From Sphingobacterium oryzagri (GTDB lineage: Bacteria > Bacteroidota > Bacteroidia > Sphingobacteriales > Sphingobacteriaceae): DNA of 64,000 bases. The notes under the pieces were generated by a model. The model was not told the DNA's origin. It ran no database searches and was given only the letters and a program-made list of their open reading frames with translations. The position numbers and the translations under genes are program-made. Location: the NCBI RefSeq assembly GCF_028736175.1, contig NZ_CP117880.1, positions 1,302,001-1,366,000 of the forward strand. The letters are read 5' to 3'. Positions 22,881-31,728 of this stretch are shown piece after piece (position 1 is the first letter of the stretch; each line of letters opens with the position of its first letter).

Positions 22881-23753
22881 TTATTTCGCTAATTCTTCTG
22901 CAATAGCAGCACCGATTTCTGCAGGAGATTCTACAACGCGGATACCACACTCACGCATAATCTTCATTTTAGCAGCAGCAGTATCATCTGCACCACCGAC
23001 AATCGCTCCAGCATGTCCCATGCGGCGTCCCGGAGGCGCTGTTTGACCTGCGATAAAGCCTACTACTGGTTTTGTTCCAAATTCTTTGATCCAGTTTGCT
23101 GCTTCAGCTTCCATGCCTCCACCAATCTCACCGATCATAATAATCCCTTCTGTTTCAGGATCGTTCATCAACAATTCAACAGCTTCTTTCGTTGTTGTTC
23201 CAATAATAGGGTCACCACCGATACCGATCGCTGTAGTGATACCTAAACCAGCTTTTACAGTTTGATCCACAGCTTCGTAAGTCAACGTTCCTGATTTAGA
23301 CACGATACCTACTTTACCTTTTTTGAAGATAAAACCAGGCATGATACCGATTTTAGCTTCTTCAGCCGTGATAATACCCGGACAGTTCGGACCAATTAAA
23401 CGAGAATTTTTGTCACTCAAGTAAGATTTTACTTGAATCATATCTTTCGTAGGAATACCTTCGGTGATACAAACAATAACTTCGATACCAGCTTGTGCAG
23501 CTTCCATGATTGCATCAGCAGCAAATGCAGGTGGAACGAAAATTATAGAAACGTTAGCGCCCGTTGCTTCTACGGCATCTTGTACGGAGTTGAACACGGG
23601 ACGGTCAAGGTGTGATTGACCACCTTTTCCAGGTGTAACACCGCCGACAACGTTTGTACCGTACTCAATCATCTGAGAAGCGTGGTAAGTACCTTCATTT
23701 CCGGTAAAACCTTGTACGATTACCTTTGAATCTTTATTTACTAATACACTCAT
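22881..23753 (-). CDS. sucD: succinate-CoA ligase (ADP-forming) alpha subunit
   Basis: The 290-residue alpha subunit of the TCA-cycle enzyme that makes ATP from succinyl-CoA. CoA is bound by the N-terminal Rossmann domain (V-Q-G-F-T-G-N-E-G at 13-21), and the phosphorylated His247 is in [10 protein letters not shown] place the start at 23753; the frame runs 8 codons further up, but those codons overlap the promoter. The beta subunit gene sucC is not adjacent on either side. Confidence 0.96.
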   Translation of the reverse strand: MSVLVNKDSKVIVQGFTGNEGTYHASQMIEYGTNVVGGVTPGKGGQSHLDRPVFNSVQDAVEATGANVSIIFVPPAFAADAIMEAAQAGIEVIVCITEGIPTKDMIQVKSYLSDKNSRLIGPNCPGIITAEEAKIGIMPGFIFKKGKVGIVSKSGTLTYEAVDQTVKAGLGITTAIGIGGDPIIGTTTKEAVELLMNDPETEGIIMIGEIGGGMEAEAANWIKEFGTKPVVGFIAGQTAPPGRRMGHAGAIVGGADDTAAAKMKIMRECGIRVVESPAEIGAAIAEELAK

Positions 23754-23774
23754 TTTTTCTGTTTTTTTGCAAAG

Positions 23775-23782
23775 CAAATCTA
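23775..23782 (-). promoter_or_regulatory. -7 promoter element for sucD
   Basis: TAGATTTG on the minus strand matches TAnnTTTG, 21 bases before the chosen sucD start. No strong -33 is seen. Confidence 0.45.
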
Positions 23783-23834
23783 CTATTTTGCAACGACTTC
23801 TAAAAATTAAGCTGCTGCTAAATATGCCATTTTT

Positions 23835-24368
23835 TTAGAAAAACTTCAACTTTTGAAGGAAATGCCAAACCACAATACCCACAGTAACCGATACATTTAA
23901 GGAATGTTTTGTTCCAAACTGCGGAATTTCGATACAAGCATCGATCTGCTGCATAACTTCCTCGGAAACGCCATGCACTTCATTGCCAAATACAAACGCA
24001 TATTTTGCCGACGATTCGACCGCTACTTCGTGTAAATTGATGCTGCCCGCAGCTTGTTCTATCGCTAAAATTTTGTAACCAGCATCTTTAAGCGACTGTA
24101 CTGCGTTTTGCGTCGAATCCACGTGCTCCCAAACGACAGACTGCGTAGCACCCAAAGCGGTCTTTTCAATCTCGCGATGCGGGGGCGTACCAGTAATGCC
24201 GCATAGCAAGATCTTTTCAATAGCAAAGCCATCTGCCGTTCGAAATGCTGACCCTACATTGTGCATACTGCGCACATTGTCCAACACAATTACGATAGGG
24301 GTTTTGTTTTGTGTTTTAAACGATTCGACATCAGGCCGATTCAATTGTTCCATCGATAATTTTTGCAT
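23835..24368 (-). CDS. SPOUT family RNA 2'-O-methyltransferase (TrmH/SpoU-like)
   Basis: A 177-residue RNA methyltransferase with the three SPOUT motifs: N-V-G-S-A-F-R-T-A-D-G (about 37-47), F-G-N-E-V-H-G-V-S-E-E (about 131-141) and I-P-Q-F-G-T-K-H-S-L-N-V-S-V (about 151-164). It uses SAM and methylates a ribose in tRNA or rRNA; which site is not clear from sequence. Confidence 0.92.
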   Translation of the reverse strand: MQKLSMEQLNRPDVESFKTQNKTPIVIVLDNVRSMHNVGSAFRTADGFAIEKILLCGITGTPPHREIEKTALGATQSVVWEHVDSTQNAVQSLKDAGYKILAIEQAAGSINLHEVAVESSAKYAFVFGNEVHGVSEEVMQQIDACIEIPQFGTKHSLNVSVTVGIVVWHFLQKLKFF

Positions 24369-24388
24369 TTGCGCTATTATTAAGGCAG

Positions 24389-24421
24389 CAAAAATAAGGA
24401 TTTAAATCTGGAAGCCGCAAA
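24389..24421 (-). promoter_or_regulatory. promoter of the SPOUT methyltransferase gene
   Basis: On the minus strand TTTG and TATTTTTG are 21 bases apart, with the -7 element about 20 bases before the ATG. Confidence 0.6.
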
Positions 24422-24458
24422 AGCATAAAATGTGTGATCCACTTTTTTAAAAATAGAT

Positions 24459-24489
24459 TTTGAAAATTGAAATTATCATGCTATTTTTG
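24459..24489 (+). promoter_or_regulatory. promoter of rpsT
   Basis: TTTG at 24459-24462 and TATTTTTG at 24482-24489 are 19 bases apart, a full consensus match, 42 bases before the rpsT start. Confidence 0.75.
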
Positions 24490-24531
24490 CATTCCGAAAT
24501 TAGTATACAGAAAATAAAATAGCTAAGAGAA

Positions 24532-24786
24532 ATGGCAAATCATAAATCAGCGATTAAAAGAATTAGAACAAACGCAGCAAAACGCTTAAGAAACCGTTAC
24601 CAAGCAAAAACTACACGTAACGCGATTAAAAAACTACGTACCACAACAACTGCTGAAGAAGCAAAAGCATTATTGCCTAAAGTTGTTTCTATGTTGGATC
24701 GTTTGGCTAAAAAGAACGTTATTCACAAAAAGAAAGCTTCAAACAACAAGTCTAAATTGACCAAGTTTGTTAACAAACTAGCGTAA
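24532..24786 (+). CDS. rpsT: 30S ribosomal protein S20 (bS20)
   Basis: An 84-residue, very basic, mostly helical protein that binds 16S rRNA. It opens with [12 protein letters not shown], the conserved N-terminus of S20, and is the normal length. It stands alone with its own promoter and terminator. Confidence 0.97.
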   Translation: MANHKSAIKRIRTNAAKRLRNRYQAKTTRNAIKKLRTTTTAEEAKALLPKVVSMLDRLAKKNVIHKKKASNNKSKLTKFVNKLA

Positions 24787-24845
24787 GCTTTTCTTTGTTT
24801 GATGATATATTAGGGAGGTATTTATTTACTTCCCTTTTCTGGTTT

Positions 24846-24882
24846 CAAAAAAATGCGTCTGCTTTTGCAGACGCATTTTTGT
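24846..24882. terminator. bidirectional terminator after rpsT
   Basis: AATGCGTCTGC (24852-24862) pairs with GCAGACGCATT (24867-24877) around TTTT, with A- and T-tracts on either side. It serves rpsT and the convergent DUF1080 gene. Confidence 0.88.
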
Positions 24883-24884
24883 TA

Positions 24885-25733
24885 CTATAAAAGTTGTTTA
24901 ATGACTTTGTCTAATTTTACTTTGTCGTTTTTATACGGTGATAAGTCGTACAATTCAACTTTACGGAAGTCTATCGGGTGACTTTCGCTTTGCAAGTGAA
25001 TGAAACCGCTTTCCAGCATTTTGCCATCTTGTTTTTGCTTCGGATCATAGCTTTCCACATTTCCACCACCCACCTGTGGTTTATTGTAAGCTAATACAAC
25101 CTGTCCATCCAGTATGTGTTGGATGATCGAGTCGCCAAGTACCAGAAAATCTGCCGTTACCCATTGGTCGCCGTGGTATGTTTTAGACGTTGAGCTGGTG
25201 CAGTGCGGTGTAAATAGTTTCTCGTTAATAACGACGTTTGTACCTGGTGTGCACAAATTAGACGTGGTACGCTCGTCGGTTCCATTTCCGCCCAATAACT
25301 GGCCTTCAATAGAAATCGGAAAGTCTTGATCTTTTAACATGGTTTTCGGATCTTGACCGTGAAGCATCGCTCCACTATTTCTCCAGGCCCAGCCTTCACC
25401 ACCATTTACTTGCTCGCCCACAAAGCGATACTCCAGGCGAAGGAGATAATAACTGTATGGCGTATTAAATGCTAAATGTCCATACTGTTGCTTAAACTCG
25501 TCGTAACCATCGTAGCGTACTTTCAGTAAACCATCTTCCACACGGAAAGTATTAGCATAATTGTCGCCCGGTTCGTGCAACCTGATTTTCGGTGTCCAGT
25601 CGTTGATGTCTTTACCGTTAAACAGTTGAATAGGTTTTGGAGTGTCATCGGTGGTAGCTGTAGCATTCGTTTTTGTAGCGCAGGCGAAAAATATTCCGCT
25701 AGCGGCCAAAACGGATAAAAACGTGAATTTCAT
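24885..25733 (-). CDS. DUF1080 (3-keto-disaccharide hydrolase domain) lipoprotein
   Basis: A 282-residue protein with a lipoprotein signal (F-F-A-C at about residues 15-18) and one DUF1080 domain of concanavalin-like fold. Typical words are F-N-G-K-D-I-N-D-W, G-W-A-W-R-N-S-G-A-M-L-H-G and E-S-G-F-I-H-L-Q-S-E-S-H-P-I-D-F-R-K-V-E-L. Some members cleave 3-keto-glycosides. It lies 15 bases after the AraC gene on the same strand. Confidence 0.88.
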   Translation of the reverse strand: MKFTFLSVLAASGIFFACATKTNATATTDDTPKPIQLFNGKDINDWTPKIRLHEPGDNYANTFRVEDGLLKVRYDGYDEFKQQYGHLAFNTPYSYYLLRLEYRFVGEQVNGGEGWAWRNSGAMLHGQDPKTMLKDQDFPISIEGQLLGGNGTDERTTSNLCTPGTNVVINEKLFTPHCTSSTSKTYHGDQWVTADFLVLGDSIIQHILDGQVVLAYNKPQVGGGNVESYDPKQKQDGKMLESGFIHLQSESHPIDFRKVELYDLSPYKNDKVKLDKVIKQLL

Positions 25734-25748
25734 ACGTCGGTTTTAAGG

Positions 25749-26564
25749 TTAAAATAATAAATTTTTGTTCTTCACATATTCACTGGGTCTCACCCCAATA
25801 ATCTTATTAAAGGTATTGCTAAAGGTAGGCAGGCTGCTGTAGCCCACGCGCATCGCGACTTCATTGACGCTGATCTTGTCGTCTAAAAGCAGTTTCAAAG
25901 CTGTCAACATACGAAGAATTGTGTAGTATTGGATAAAAGACATGTTAAGTTCCCGTTGGAACAAGCGAGCTAATGTGCGCTCACTTACATCAAATTCTTT
26001 GGCCAACCGTTTAAAGCTGATGTTTTCATCAATACGATGCTCCAAATACGTAACAATCTCCTTTAATTTATCGTGTTTAGGATAGGGGAGCGCTAAGGGC
26101 AACTCCGTATTTGAAACTTCCGGAAGAATCAATTTAAAAGCCTTAGCAATAGCATATTTTGGTTCTTCAACCGGAAAAATATTGCCCGTCCATCGGTTGG
26201 TAAACATGATAAATTCGATCAGAAAATCGTTGACAGGATAAATGTTTACCCGATCAAAAAAATCGGTATCGGTATCAAAAGCTGGGAAATAGAGGTTACG
26301 CATCACCACCTCCGGACTGCTCGGGTGGATGCTATGTTTTACACCTGACGGTATCCAGATATAATGGCGTGCCGGCAGAAAGTATGATTTCTCGACAGTT
26401 CTTAAAAATACAATTCCCCCTTCCGTATACAGAAATTGACCTTTGTGATGGCTATGCTCCGCGATGTAATTTTCGCCCATCATCGCATGGTGACAATATA
26501 TGCTGTCTTCGAATGAATCTACTTCAGTCATGTAGTATTTGTCGACATACGTTTTGTTATCCAT
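25749..26564 (-). CDS. AraC family transcriptional regulator with cupin-like sensor
   Basis: A 271-residue regulator with an N-terminal cupin-type domain (H-S-H-H-K-G-Q at about 37-43; I-W-I-P-S-G-V-K-H) and a C-terminal AraC pair of helix-turn-helix motifs (about 165-265, R-V-G-Y-S-S-L-P-T-F-S-N-T-F). It is in line with the DUF1080 gene and divergent from the CoA-transferase, either of which it could control. Confidence 0.9.
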   Translation of the reverse strand: MDNKTYVDKYYMTEVDSFEDSIYCHHAMMGENYIAEHSHHKGQFLYTEGGIVFLRTVEKSYFLPARHYIWIPSGVKHSIHPSSPEVVMRNLYFPAFDTDTDFFDRVNIYPVNDFLIEFIMFTNRWTGNIFPVEEPKYAIAKAFKLILPEVSNTELPLALPYPKHDKLKEIVTYLEHRIDENISFKRLAKEFDVSERTLARLFQRELNMSFIQYYTILRMLTALKLLLDDKISVNEVAMRVGYSSLPTFSNTFNKIIGVRPSEYVKNKNLLF

Positions 26565-26897
26565 AGCTGTTTTCTCTTGTGGGTGCTATAAATTTCCTCT
26601 TTTTTGATGAAATAATCAAGATAGTGAGTGTTTGCTTACGCTTTATTTGTTTTTTAATTGAAAATAAGTAAGTCCTGACTTATTTTTATTGAAATTAATC
26701 CCTTGATTTACAGCTTATTTAGCTTCGTTGTTTATTGTCAGATAACTCTGTAACAAGTTGATTAATAGCTGGTTCATGTAGTGCTTAAATAACATGATAA
26801 TAATGTGGCAATAATTAATAAAATCGCGATTCAAAATATGCTTATTATTGTTTATATTACTATAGTGCCTTTAGGCAAAGGAAGTTAACAAATCATT
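26565..26897. other. AT-rich divergent intergenic region, AraC/CoA-transferase
   Basis: These 333 bases hold no gene and no exact -33/-7 promoter on either strand. The only clear structure is the short palindrome TGCCT-TT-AGGCA at 26866-26877, 20 bases before the CoA-transferase start, which could be an operator or a small hairpin in its leader. Confidence 0.4.
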
Positions 26898-28388
26898 ATG
26901 GCTTACGAGAGAATAAAACTAGAACGATTAAAAGACAAAGTTATGTCCGCAGAGGAGGCAGTTCTTTTTTTTGAGAACGATATGGTTGTGGGGGCTAGCG
27001 GATTTACAAAAGCGGGCGACAGTAAGGTCGTGCTGGAAGCTTTGGCGAAGCGTGCAAAAACCGAAGAGATTAAAATCACGTTGATGACGGGTGCTTCTTT
27101 AGGGCACGATACCGACGGAAAATTAGCAGAGGCGGGAGCTTTGAAAAAGCGCATGCCTTTTCAAGTCGATCGTACATTGCGCAACAAAATAAACGCAGGC
27201 GAGGTTCTGTTTATCGATCAACACCTGAGCGAGAGTGTAGAATTGCTGCACAACAACATTGCGCGCCCGGTGGATATTGCCGTTCTTGAGGTCGCTTATA
27301 TTGATCGCGACGGTAGTTTGGTGCCGACCACCTCTGTTGGTAATTCGGCTACATTTGCCGAGTTGGCCGATAAGATTATTTTGGAGATCAATACAGCAAT
27401 TCCGATGGAGGTGTACGGCCTGCACGATATTTACAAAGCAGAAAACTATCCACATCGAAACGTTATTCCGATTGTAGCACCATGGAATAAGATTGGTCGT
27501 AAAACGATTCCGGTTAATCCGGATAAGATCGTAGGGATTGTATTTACAGATAAAAAAGACAGTCCTGCAGATATCGCTGAGCCTGACGAAAAAACAACCG
27601 CTATTGCCAACCATATCTTGAAATTTTTTGAGCAGGAAGTGCAATTGGGGCACCTGACCGATCGTTTGCTACCCTTGCAGGCAGGCATTGGTAAGGTGGC
27701 TAACGCGGTGCTCACCGGTTTTAAACATAGTAATTTCTATGATTTGACTATGTTTTCCGAGGTTTTGCAAGACAGCACCTTTGATCTGATTGATTCCGGC
27801 ATTCTTTCATTCGCTTCGGCATCCTCCATCACCGTATCTGCCGCCTGCTATGAGCGAGTATTTGGCAATTTGCAAAAATACCGCGATAAGGTCGTGCTGC
27901 GTCCGCAAAATATATCCAATACGCCCGGCTTGATTCGTCGTCTCGGAATTATTGCCATCAATACGGCAATAGAATTTGATATCTACGGAAACGTAAATTC
28001 GACACACGTGTCGGGTACAAAAATTATGAATGGTATTGGAGGATCGGGAGATTTTGCACGTAATGCTTACCTCAGTATTTTCGTGACGCAGGCTGCTTCA
28101 AAAGGAAATACCATTTCTCATGTGTTGCCGATGGTTTCCCATGTGGATCATACAGAGCATGATGTGGATATTTTGGTGACTGATATCGGACTTGCAGATC
28201 TACGCGGACTGGCGCCGCGGGAGCGTGCACAAAAGATTATTGATAACTGTGTACATCCTGATTTCAAAGACGAGCTGCAATCGTATTTCGATCGTGCTTG
28301 CGCGCGAGGTGGACATACGCCACATCTTTTGGAAGAAGCCTTTAGCTGGCATATAAGGCTTTCCGAAACCGGCACTATGCAAAAATAG
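26898..28388 (+). CDS. acetyl-CoA hydrolase/transferase family protein (succinyl-CoA:acetate CoA-transferase type)
   Basis: A 496-residue class I CoA-transferase. The catalytic Glu lies in F-S-E-V-L-Q-D (about 293-299), and the oxyanion/CoA loop is in G-I-G-G-S-G-D-F-A-R-N. A transfer of CoA between succinyl-CoA or acetyl-CoA and a small acid is expected; the family also includes hydrolases. It stands alone, divergent from an AraC regulator. Confidence 0.88.
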   Translation: MAYERIKLERLKDKVMSAEEAVLFFENDMVVGASGFTKAGDSKVVLEALAKRAKTEEIKITLMTGASLGHDTDGKLAEAGALKKRMPFQVDRTLRNKINAGEVLFIDQHLSESVELLHNNIARPVDIAVLEVAYIDRDGSLVPTTSVGNSATFAELADKIILEINTAIPMEVYGLHDIYKAENYPHRNVIPIVAPWNKIGRKTIPVNPDKIVGIVFTDKKDSPADIAEPDEKTTAIANHILKFFEQEVQLGHLTDRLLPLQAGIGKVANAVLTGFKHSNFYDLTMFSEVLQDSTFDLIDSGILSFASASSITVSAACYERVFGNLQKYRDKVVLRPQNISNTPGLIRRLGIIAINTAIEFDIYGNVNSTHVSGTKIMNGIGGSGDFARNAYLSIFVTQAASKGNTISHVLPMVSHVDHTEHDVDILVTDIGLADLRGLAPRERAQKIIDNCVHPDFKDELQSYFDRACARGGHTPHLLEEAFSWHIRLSETGTMQK

Positions 28389-28397
28389 AATGAAGGC

Positions 28398-28548
28398 GAG
28401 GCTGTCTAAAAAGTGATTAAATTTCGTCCTTGCGAGAAGGAGGAACGACGACAACGCAATCTTATCAAATAAAAATGCAGATTGCTTCGTCATACTTCCT
28501 CGCCATGACGCATTTTGAAGTTAATCGATTAGCTTTTTGGACGGCCCC
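28398..28548. repeat. 151-base palindromic MITE-like or REP-like element
   Basis: The ends are imperfect inverted repeats: GAGGCTGTCTAAAAAG on the left and the reverse complement GGGGCCGTCCAAAAAG on the right. Inside, GGAACGACGACAACGCAATCT on the left (here partly shown) answers GCAGATTGCTTCGTCATACT on the right. The CGAAGCAATCT core is common in dispersed repeats of Bacteroidota. It lies between two convergent genes and encodes nothing. Confidence 0.8.
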
Positions 28549-28567
28549 GTTTACTTTTTACCGACGT

Positions 28568-30979
28568 TTACCCCCGTTTTCTACCATATCGGCGTTTTCG
28601 CCAAAGTTGCTGTAATAAGGCGGTTATAGTCAAAACCAAAATTGGAAGCAATACATTGATCAGTTGCCAAAAGACTTTTTTTTCTCTCACCACAGCTTGA
28701 TCTAGCAGGCGCAATTTTACTTCGCGATTGCGCAGGCTGATAAGATTTTCATCATCAATCAGGTAATCAACCACATTTTGCAGGAATACTTTATTGGCAA
28801 ATTGCTGCTCGGTATAACGATCCCAACCTAACGGATAAGGCGATTGATCTTTAGCACTTATCTGGTTGATCAGCCAATCGCCATCACTCATCACCAACAT
28901 TTTGCTTTCTTTACTGATGTTAGAAAGATCAACCGGTAGAGTAATACCGCTAGGCGTTGGTCGGTTCTCAAAAACATATGGAAATTTTCCTTGCAACAGT
29001 ACGGCAACGGTGGCCGGCTTGGCGCGAAACGTTTTCGGATCAGGCGCTTCCTCAACCATTTGCAAACTAATAGCATTCGGCGTATTGATCGTTTTTATAA
29101 AGGGCGAGGAAGTCAATAAAATCTCTTTCTGTATCGCAGCTGTTTCGATGGTGTCTATCGAACCGATAAATTCCGTGCGGATACCATCTAGATTTTTGAC
29201 AACAGGATGAGCCGATGTTGCCGCAAGAATTGGAAAAAGATACCAGGGTGCGAGCTCGATTTGCGATTGGCCGGCCATACTGCCCACCGTTAGCGGTATT
29301 TGTCCGCAGTTTAGATCGGCAATAAGATCGTAGTTTAGACGTACGCCATAAAGAAATAGCTGGTCGTCAAGATGGAGTGTTCGTCCAATCAGCGGCTGAC
29401 TTCCCTGGCGCTGAAGCTGCTGCAGGTCTGCATCAATTTGATCGATGGCCCAAACGACGCGTCCGCCGTGCCGAACGAAATAATCAAGCTTATATTTATC
29501 AGCGTCTGAAAATGCTGTTTTAGGTTTTACAATAAACAATACGTTAAGCTGATCTAGCGAAGCGTAGGTTACCGAATCGAGATTGACACGGCCCACCTGA
29601 TTGCCTACAGCTAGGCTTTGCATGGCATCATAGAGTTCAAGATCGCTCGGTTCGCCATGACCTTCTGAAAACCCGATAAACGAGCTGCTATTGTCATTGA
29701 CTTTTTTCAATGCCGAGCTTAAAGCATATTCTAAGTTTTGGATCGAGTTGTTTAACGCTTCTTCCGGTCTGCTGCCTTTTTTCTGCTGCAAAAGGTTAAC
29801 AACAAACTCCTGCTTTTCGGAATGGATGATTGCAACCGGAAAGATTAGTTTTTGTGTAAATCCTTGCTCGGTTTTCACGCTTAAATTTGTCGGATAAGCA
29901 CCGCGCGATACCAACGCTTCGGTAAAGGCCTGTTGCTCTTCCGGTGATCCTTCCAGGGGGTCGATCAAGGTGAATTTGAGGTTGCCGTTACTATACGACT
30001 TGAAGTCGTTGGCCATATCCACAGTCGCTTTTTTTAACTGGTTAAAGCCATTTGGCAAGTCGCCCGTCAAAAATACGGTCAGATAAACAGGCTCTTGCAG
30101 ATTGGTAAGCAGCTTTTTCGTGTTTTCACTTAGCGTAAACCGCTGGTCTTCTGTAAAGTCGATTCGACCCAAAAGACTCGCGGTAGAGCTGTTGTTCAAT
30201 AGAAAATAACCACATATCGCTATACCATATCGTGTAAATGCAATTGCTCGTTTTCGAAAACCTCGTTCAAGATGGCCTTTTGTAAAGATCAGAAATAGCA
30301 GAATAATCGACACAAAATACAGCGAATCTTCTGCTAACAGCACGCCGCGGCTAATACTTAGGTAATGAGTTTGTATGCCTAGTGCTTTTACAAAGTCTTC
30401 GTGCGCACTGAAGATGCGCAAGTTTCCGAGAGCATCAAAGCCATAGTAAGCAAAGAAAACCGCAAAAATGCCCAATAAAAATGCGACAACGCTATTTTTG
30501 GTTAAACAGGAACAAAACAAACTGATAGCGCTGTACACCGCGGCAAGAAAAAGTAAACCTACGTAAGAACCGATGATTGCGCCTATGTCGATATTTCCTT
30601 CAGGCGATGCAATAAAGTATAGACTGACAGCGTACAGGATGGTCGGTAAGATCGCTAGAAGCGCGATGGTAAATACGCCAAAAAATTTTCCAAATACAAT
30701 TGCCGATAAACTATGCGGCCTGCTGCGTAACAGCTCAAATGTACCGTCTGAAATCTCCCCCGCAATCGCACGCATAGCGATGGCCGGTATTAGAAAGATA
30801 AAAAGATAAGGAGCGATAGCGAAGAAACCTTCGAGAGAAGCATAACCATTTTCCAAAATGGATGTTTCAGGAAAAACCCAGAGCAACAAGCCCGTCACCA
30901 AAAGAAAGAGGGCGATGGCCAGGTATCCGACTAAAGAATTAAAAAAAGAGCGTATCTCTTTTTTGTAGATATTGATCAA
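28568..30979 (-). CDS. GldF-GldG fusion: ABC permease with GldG-type extracytoplasmic domain
   Basis: About 803 residues. The first 240 form an ABC permease of GldF type (six membrane segments; opens I-N-I-Y-K-K-E-I-R-S-F-F). From about 250 on it matches GldG: one membrane segment, F-T-E-D-Q-R-F-T-L-S-E-N-T, a large periplasmic DUF4350-like part, and a C-terminal membrane segment. The frame extends to an ATG at 31039, but those codons lie in the terminator of the upstream gene, so I choose the TTG at 30979. With gldA two genes upstream it should form one ABC system. Confidence 0.82.
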   Translation of the reverse strand: MINIYKKEIRSFFNSLVGYLAIALFLLVTGLLLWVFPETSILENGYASLEGFFAIAPYLFIFLIPAIAMRAIAGEISDGTFELLRSRPHSLSAIVFGKFFGVFTIALLAILPTILYAVSLYFIASPEGNIDIGAIIGSYVGLLFLAAVYSAISLFCSCLTKNSVVAFLLGIFAVFFAYYGFDALGNLRIFSAHEDFVKALGIQTHYLSISRGVLLAEDSLYFVSIILLFLIFTKGHLERGFRKRAIAFTRYGIAICGYFLLNNSSTASLLGRIDFTEDQRFTLSENTKKLLTNLQEPVYLTVFLTGDLPNGFNQLKKATVDMANDFKSYSNGNLKFTLIDPLEGSPEEQQAFTEALVSRGAYPTNLSVKTEQGFTQKLIFPVAIIHSEKQEFVVNLLQQKKGSRPEEALNNSIQNLEYALSSALKKVNDNSSSFIGFSEGHGEPSDLELYDAMQSLAVGNQVGRVNLDSVTYASLDQLNVLFIVKPKTAFSDADKYKLDYFVRHGGRVVWAIDQIDADLQQLQRQGSQPLIGRTLHLDDQLFLYGVRLNYDLIADLNCGQIPLTVGSMAGQSQIELAPWYLFPILAATSAHPVVKNLDGIRTEFIGSIDTIETAAIQKEILLTSSPFIKTINTPNAISLQMVEEAPDPKTFRAKPATVAVLLQGKFPYVFENRPTPSGITLPVDLSNISKESKMLVMSDGDWLINQISAKDQSPYPLGWDRYTEQQFANKVFLQNVVDYLIDDENLISLRNREVKLRLLDQAVVREKKVFWQLINVLLPILVLTITALLQQLWRKRRYGRKRG

Positions 30980-31027
30980 AATAGCAGTTGTTTTACAGCT
31001 CGAAATTAGGAAATAGCAGGCTGTAAA

Positions 31028-31065
31028 ACAAGAAAGCATCTTCTTTGCAGAAGACGCTTTCGTAT
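31028..31065 (-). terminator. terminator of the outer-membrane barrel gene
   Basis: On the minus strand GAAAGCGTCTTCT pairs with AGAAGATGCTTTC around GCAA, followed by TTGTTTT. It excludes the first codons of the long downstream frame. Confidence 0.7.
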
Positions 31066-31094
31066 TAATCCTTTAATTTGTTGTGTTTTTCGGT

Positions 31095-31673
31095 CTATCT
31101 GCGACCTGGCAAATAGATTTGGAAACCAACAGATACACCCAGTCCGGTTTGTCCGCTACCTGAATTGACGTTGGCTTTGCTGTAGTTGTAACCAGCCATA
31201 ACCTCTAACGCAACAGTTTGCGTGATAAAGTGCGCATAACCTACGTTTGCGCCCAATGCCAATGAAACATCACTACCTGGTCTACTTCCAGCAATACCGA
31301 TGTCACCTTGTCCGAAGAAACGGCTAGATGCGCTTGCTCCACCTGGGAAATAATAACGTACAAATGGTGAAATTCCGTAATTGTAAACGTTGTCGTCTCC
31401 GCTAATAGCAGTAAAACCTAAATTTGCCTGCGCACCAATCGCTAAACCATCCGTTACGAAATAACCTGCGCGTGGATTTAAGTTTATATTAAACTGATCC
31501 CCTTCGAAGCTGTAACCGATATTACCGACAGATCCACCGACCATCCAATTCCCTTGTTTGATAGGCTCTAATCCAACGTTAGCGGAAGTTTGAGGTGTCG
31601 TTTCCACACGCTGCGCTTGTGCCGTGAAAATAAAACCTCCCAATAATGCGATTAAAAATGTAAATTTTCTCAT
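31095..31673 (-). CDS. outer-membrane beta-barrel protein
   Basis: A 192-residue porin-like protein with a signal peptide (to A-Q-A-Q, about residue 20). It has alternating hydrophobic strands and ends with a terminal aromatic strand (S-V-G-F-Q-I-Y-L), as in small barrels of the OMP_b-brl type. It lies between the two parts of the Gld-type ABC system but has its own terminator, so it may be an insert in that group. Function is not known. Confidence 0.82.
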   Translation of the reverse strand: MRKFTFLIALLGGFIFTAQAQRVETTPQTSANVGLEPIKQGNWMVGGSVGNIGYSFEGDQFNINLNPRAGYFVTDGLAIGAQANLGFTAISGDDNVYNYGISPFVRYYFPGGASASSRFFGQGDIGIAGSRPGSDVSLALGANVGYAHFITQTVALEVMAGYNYSKANVNSGSGQTGLGVSVGFQIYLPGRR

Positions 31674-31728
31674 ATCTGATCAAGTGTTAATTTAAGACAA
31701 GAACAAATGTGAAAAAGAATAGTTTGAA

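Noticed and set aside
23754..23777. Eight extra N-terminal codons of sucD
   Set aside because: They overlap the -7 element and precede the conserved start M-S-V-L-V-N.
25749..28388. AraC regulator and CoA-transferase as part of a DUF1080 glycan-use locus
   Set aside because: No SusCD, glycoside hydrolase or transporter is adjacent, so the link cannot be supported.
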